5,960 bases of DNA from Treponema sp. Its GTDB lineage: Bacteria; Spirochaetota; Spirochaetia; Treponematales; Breznakiellaceae. The stretch lies in assembly GCA_031266695.1 (NCBI GenBank), contig JAISAK010000262.1:1-5960 (forward strand), given 5' to 3'. The position numbers and the translations under genes were made by a program. Of this stretch, positions 4,766-5,960 are shown in pieces. The first letter of the stretch is position 1. The number at the start of each line of letters is the position of its first letter. The notes under the pieces were generated by a model that was not told the origin of the DNA, ran no database searches, and worked only from the letters and a program-made list of their open reading frames with translations.

Positions 4766-5607
4766 GATTTCCGCGGGGTATCCGGAAATTTTTCAGCTTT
4801 TTTTCCGGGAAAGACCGCGGCAGCCCCGGAAAAAAATTCCGCCGGGCCCGTCTTCTGCTGGGGCTCGCGGCGGGAGGCCTTGCGGGAACAGTCGTTGCCG
4901 GTTTTGCCGGCCTCTTTATCGGCCTTGTCATGGGCTATCTGCTGCAGGAACTTTTTGGCCAGCTTGGAACGGATCGTTCCGCGGCGGCCTATCTGGAAAA
5001 TCCCGGCCGCCCGGATTTTAACGAGGGAATACCGGGTCTTGCCTCCTGGTGCGCCCTCTGCGTCCTGATTATGGGTGAAGAAAACGCCCGGAATGCCGCG
5101 GCGTCTTTGAGTCCCCTGGAGGGACAGCGCGCCGAGTCCTTCTGCCGCATCGCGGAACGGCTGCGCGGACGCCTTAATCCGGATCTTCTTGCCGAGGCCC
5201 TTGCCGCCCGCCGCCGCCGTCTTGGCGATCTCCCCCGCCTTGGCAAACTGCTCCATTCCCTGGCCTGCGGCGAGGGCCTGGACACGGCTGTCCGCATTCG
5301 CGGCATCCTTGACCCGGGCTTTCGCCTCTTTGAGCAGACCCTGCATCACGCCGCCGGACGGCTGTTCCACGCAGACGCGGATACCGAAGCCTCGTCCTGG
5401 GAAATCCTCGGCCTTGACCCCCAGGCCTCCCTTGAAGAAGTAAAATCCGCCTACCGCAGACTGGCAATCAGGTTTCACCCGGACAGCGTCTCCATGCTCA
5501 GCGAGAAACAGCAAAAGGAAGCGGCGCGGGCCTTTATCAGGATACAGGAAGCGTACCAGGACATTATGTCGGAACCCTTGAAGAAACAGTCTGAGACAAG
5601 CTCGTAA
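4762..5607 (+). CDS. Membrane-anchored DjlA-like J-domain co-chaperone
   Basis: This is a 281-residue protein with a C-terminal J domain at about 211-272. SWEILGLDP starts helix I, helix II is VKSAYRRLAIRF, and the HPD motif needed to stimulate Hsp70/DnaK ATPase is intact at 239-241. Helix III is AARAFIRIQEAYQDIM. A basic N-terminus (KKFRRAR, 24-30) leads to one Gly-rich membrane segment (about 31-62) with several GxxxG-type spacings, as in the dimerising segment of DjlA. The middle (about 85-205) is helical, like the TerB-like region of DjlA, but its acidic metal-site motifs are not recognisable. Because the J domain must meet cytoplasmic DnaK, the bulk should be cytoplasmic. It lies 36 bases after the membrane protein gene in the same frame, with only a weak GGAG 13 bases before the ATG. 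The context suggests it services that membrane module. J domain certain; orthology to DjlA moderate. Confidence 0.9.
   Translation: MRFPRGIRKFFSFFSGKDRGSPGKKFRRARLLLGLAAGGLAGTVVAGFAGLFIGLVMGYLLQELFGQLGTDRSAAAYLENPGRPDFNEGIPGLASWCALCVLIMGEENARNAAASLSPLEGQRAESFCRIAERLRGRLNPDLLAEALAARRRRLGDLPRLGKLLHSLACGEGLDTAVRIRGILDPGFRLFEQTLHHAAGRLFHADADTEASSWEILGLDPQASLEEVKSAYRRLAIRFHPDSVSMLSEKQQKEAARAFIRIQEAYQDIMSEPLKKQSETSS
4798..4836. repeat. Perfect 12-base inverted repeat near the start of the J-domain gene
   Basis: TTTTTTTCCGGG (4798-4809) and CCCGGAAAAAAA (4825-4836) are exact reverse complements separated by 15 bases. In mRNA they would form a strong hairpin over codons 13-25 of the J-domain gene. 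No T run follows on the + strand. It could slow early translation or be a transcript-processing site; coincidence of two Lys/Phe/Gly-coding stretches is also possible. Confidence 0.55.
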
Positions 5608-5620
5608 ACGCAGACCCCCC

Positions 5621-5650
5621 TTTTAAAAAAAACATTTTTTATTTTTTTTC
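5621..5650 (+). terminator. A/T-rich terminator candidate after the J-domain gene
   Basis: A run of eight A residues (5625-5632) can pair across a CA turn with the T residues from 5635 on, and a further run of eight T follows at 5642-5649. The stem is A-T only and so weak, but the run of T residues just after an operon end suits termination, and could act on both strands. Confidence 0.4.
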
Positions 5651-5658
5651 CAAAAACA

Positions 5659-5689
5659 TTGAAGCGCCCTGCACGCCCGCACCTATTAA
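5659..5689 (+). promoter_or_regulatory. Weak promoter candidate for the gene at 5819
   Basis: TTGAAG (5659-5664) and TATTAA (5684-5689) each match four of six consensus bases but are separated by 19 bases, longer than optimal. They lie between the terminator candidate and the inverted repeat, where a promoter for the next gene would be expected. Confidence 0.2.
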
Positions 5690-5696
5690 GGGAGGT

Positions 5697-5722
5697 AATT
5701 TCAAAATCGCAATTTTGAAATT
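5697..5722. repeat. Perfect 11-bp inverted repeat with CGCA loop
   Basis: AATTTCAAAAT (5697-5707) and ATTTTGAAATT (5712-5722) are exact reverse complements with CGCA between them. An AAGGGAGG run (5688-5695) precedes it directly. No T run follows, so it is not a standard terminator. It may be an operator, a regulatory hairpin, or one copy of a dispersed intergenic repeat. Confidence 0.65.
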
Positions 5723-5768
5723 TCTGCATGCTCAAGGTACGGGAAAACGCAGTTCGAAGGAGAAGAAT

Positions 5769-5822
5769 ATGGGAGTTTGTCGCGCTTCGCGCATAAAGCT
5801 GCCAGGGTTCTGCAAAAAATGA
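5769..5822 (+). CDS. Possible 17-codon leader mini-ORF
   Basis: An ATG at 5769 is preceded by a textbook Shine-Dalgarno, AAGGAG at 5757-5762, with 6 bases of spacing. It encodes MGVCRASRIKLPGFCKK and stops at TGA 5820-5822, which overlaps the next ATG (5819-5821) as ATGA. The next gene has no strong ribosome site of its own, so the mini-ORF could couple its translation. The product has no recognisable function. Confidence 0.35.
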   Translation: MGVCRASRIKLPGFCKK

Positions 5823-5960
5823 AAGCATTGTTGCCGGTAGTAAAATACGGGTTCGCGGCAGCGGCGGCACTAATTCTGGTGTTTTACGCATATCACAGTT
5901 ACCGGGAGATAACAATTTTGCGACAAGAGAGCCGGGAGCAATGGGAACTTATACAGGAGC
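5819..5960 (+). CDS. Membrane-anchored protein, 5' part only (runs off window)
   Basis: The ATG at 5819 opens a frame that continues past the window end, giving 47 residues so far. A short basic N-terminus is followed by a hydrophobic segment at about 10-25 (FAAAAALILVFYAYHSY) and then a charged region (REITILRQESREQWELIQE) that looks like the start of a coiled coil. This is a signal-anchor layout with the rest of the protein probably outside the inner membrane. No family can be named from so little. Only CAGGG, about 10 bases upstream, resembles a Shine-Dalgarno for this ATG. Alternatives are start by coupling from the mini-ORF at 5769 or an in-frame TTG at 5777 that would add 14 residues. 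Confidence 0.6.
   Translation, partial: MKALLPVVKYGFAAAAALILVFYAYHSYREITILRQESREQWELIQE

Larger units (their letters stand above)
5608..5818. other. Intergenic region after the J-domain gene
   Basis: These 211 bases hold an A/T-rich terminator candidate, a weak promoter candidate, a perfect 11-bp inverted repeat, a CGCG-CTT-CGCG hairpin at 5781-5791 and a 17-codon mini-ORF. The frame of the next gene is open throughout the last part, so an upstream TTG at 5777 is an alternative start for it. I see no RNA gene. Confidence 0.45.

Noticed and set aside
4381..5514. 377-codon open frame on the minus strand
   Set aside because: It spans the end of one well-supported gene and most of the J-domain gene. 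Its translation is Lys/Ala/Gly-rich without motifs, while the + strand J domain is unambiguous.
5475..5915. 146-codon open frame on the minus strand
   Set aside because: It overlaps the J domain, the terminator candidate and the inverted repeat, and shows no recognisable protein features.

Overview
The window looks bacterial. It holds five substantial coding regions, all on the + strand, in two blocks that differ in base composition. My best guess is a spirochaete, perhaps a termite-gut-type Treponema. That guess rests on the style of the AT-rich hairpins between genes and the double-membrane-type envelope proteins, and it comes from recall, so it is low confidence.

Block 1 (1-1622) is relatively AT-rich. 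It contains the 3' end of a uroporphyrinogen-decarboxylase-fold protein that keeps the His-x-Cys...Cys zinc ligands of corrinoid methyltransferases. 21 bases later comes a complete malate/L-lactate dehydrogenase family (Ldh2/YiaK-type) oxidoreductase. Together they suggest a catabolic or C1-transfer gene set that begins upstream of the window.

A 378-base gap (1623-2000) follows. It is not empty: it holds a compound inverted repeat, a 57-codon basic ORF on the minus strand, imperfect direct repeats and a hairpin. It looks like a small repeat element or the remnant of one.

Block 2 (2001-5607) is GC-rich and packed like an operon. It encodes a 304-residue membrane protein, a 607-residue membrane protein overlapping it by 14 bases, and, 36 bases on, a 281-residue membrane-anchored C-terminal J-domain protein of DjlA-like layout. 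Both membrane proteins have three N-terminal membrane segments, a soluble domain predicted to be periplasmic, and three C-terminal segments. This is the layout of LptF/LptG lipid-export permeases. The larger protein also resembles them faintly in sequence but carries a long TPR-like helical insertion. I infer, without proof, an envelope transport or assembly module served by an inner-membrane Hsp70 co-chaperone.

After this block come an A/T-rich terminator candidate, a perfect 11-bp inverted repeat, and the start of another membrane-anchored gene that runs off the end of the window.

Two points stand out across the window. The dehydrogenase gene and the first gene of block 2 both lack a Shine-Dalgarno sequence and carry a near-identical extended -10 element placed so that transcription would start on the A of the ATG (leaderless mRNA). 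Two genes (4762 and 5819) are each preceded by a 15-17 codon mini-ORF whose TGA overlaps their ATG.
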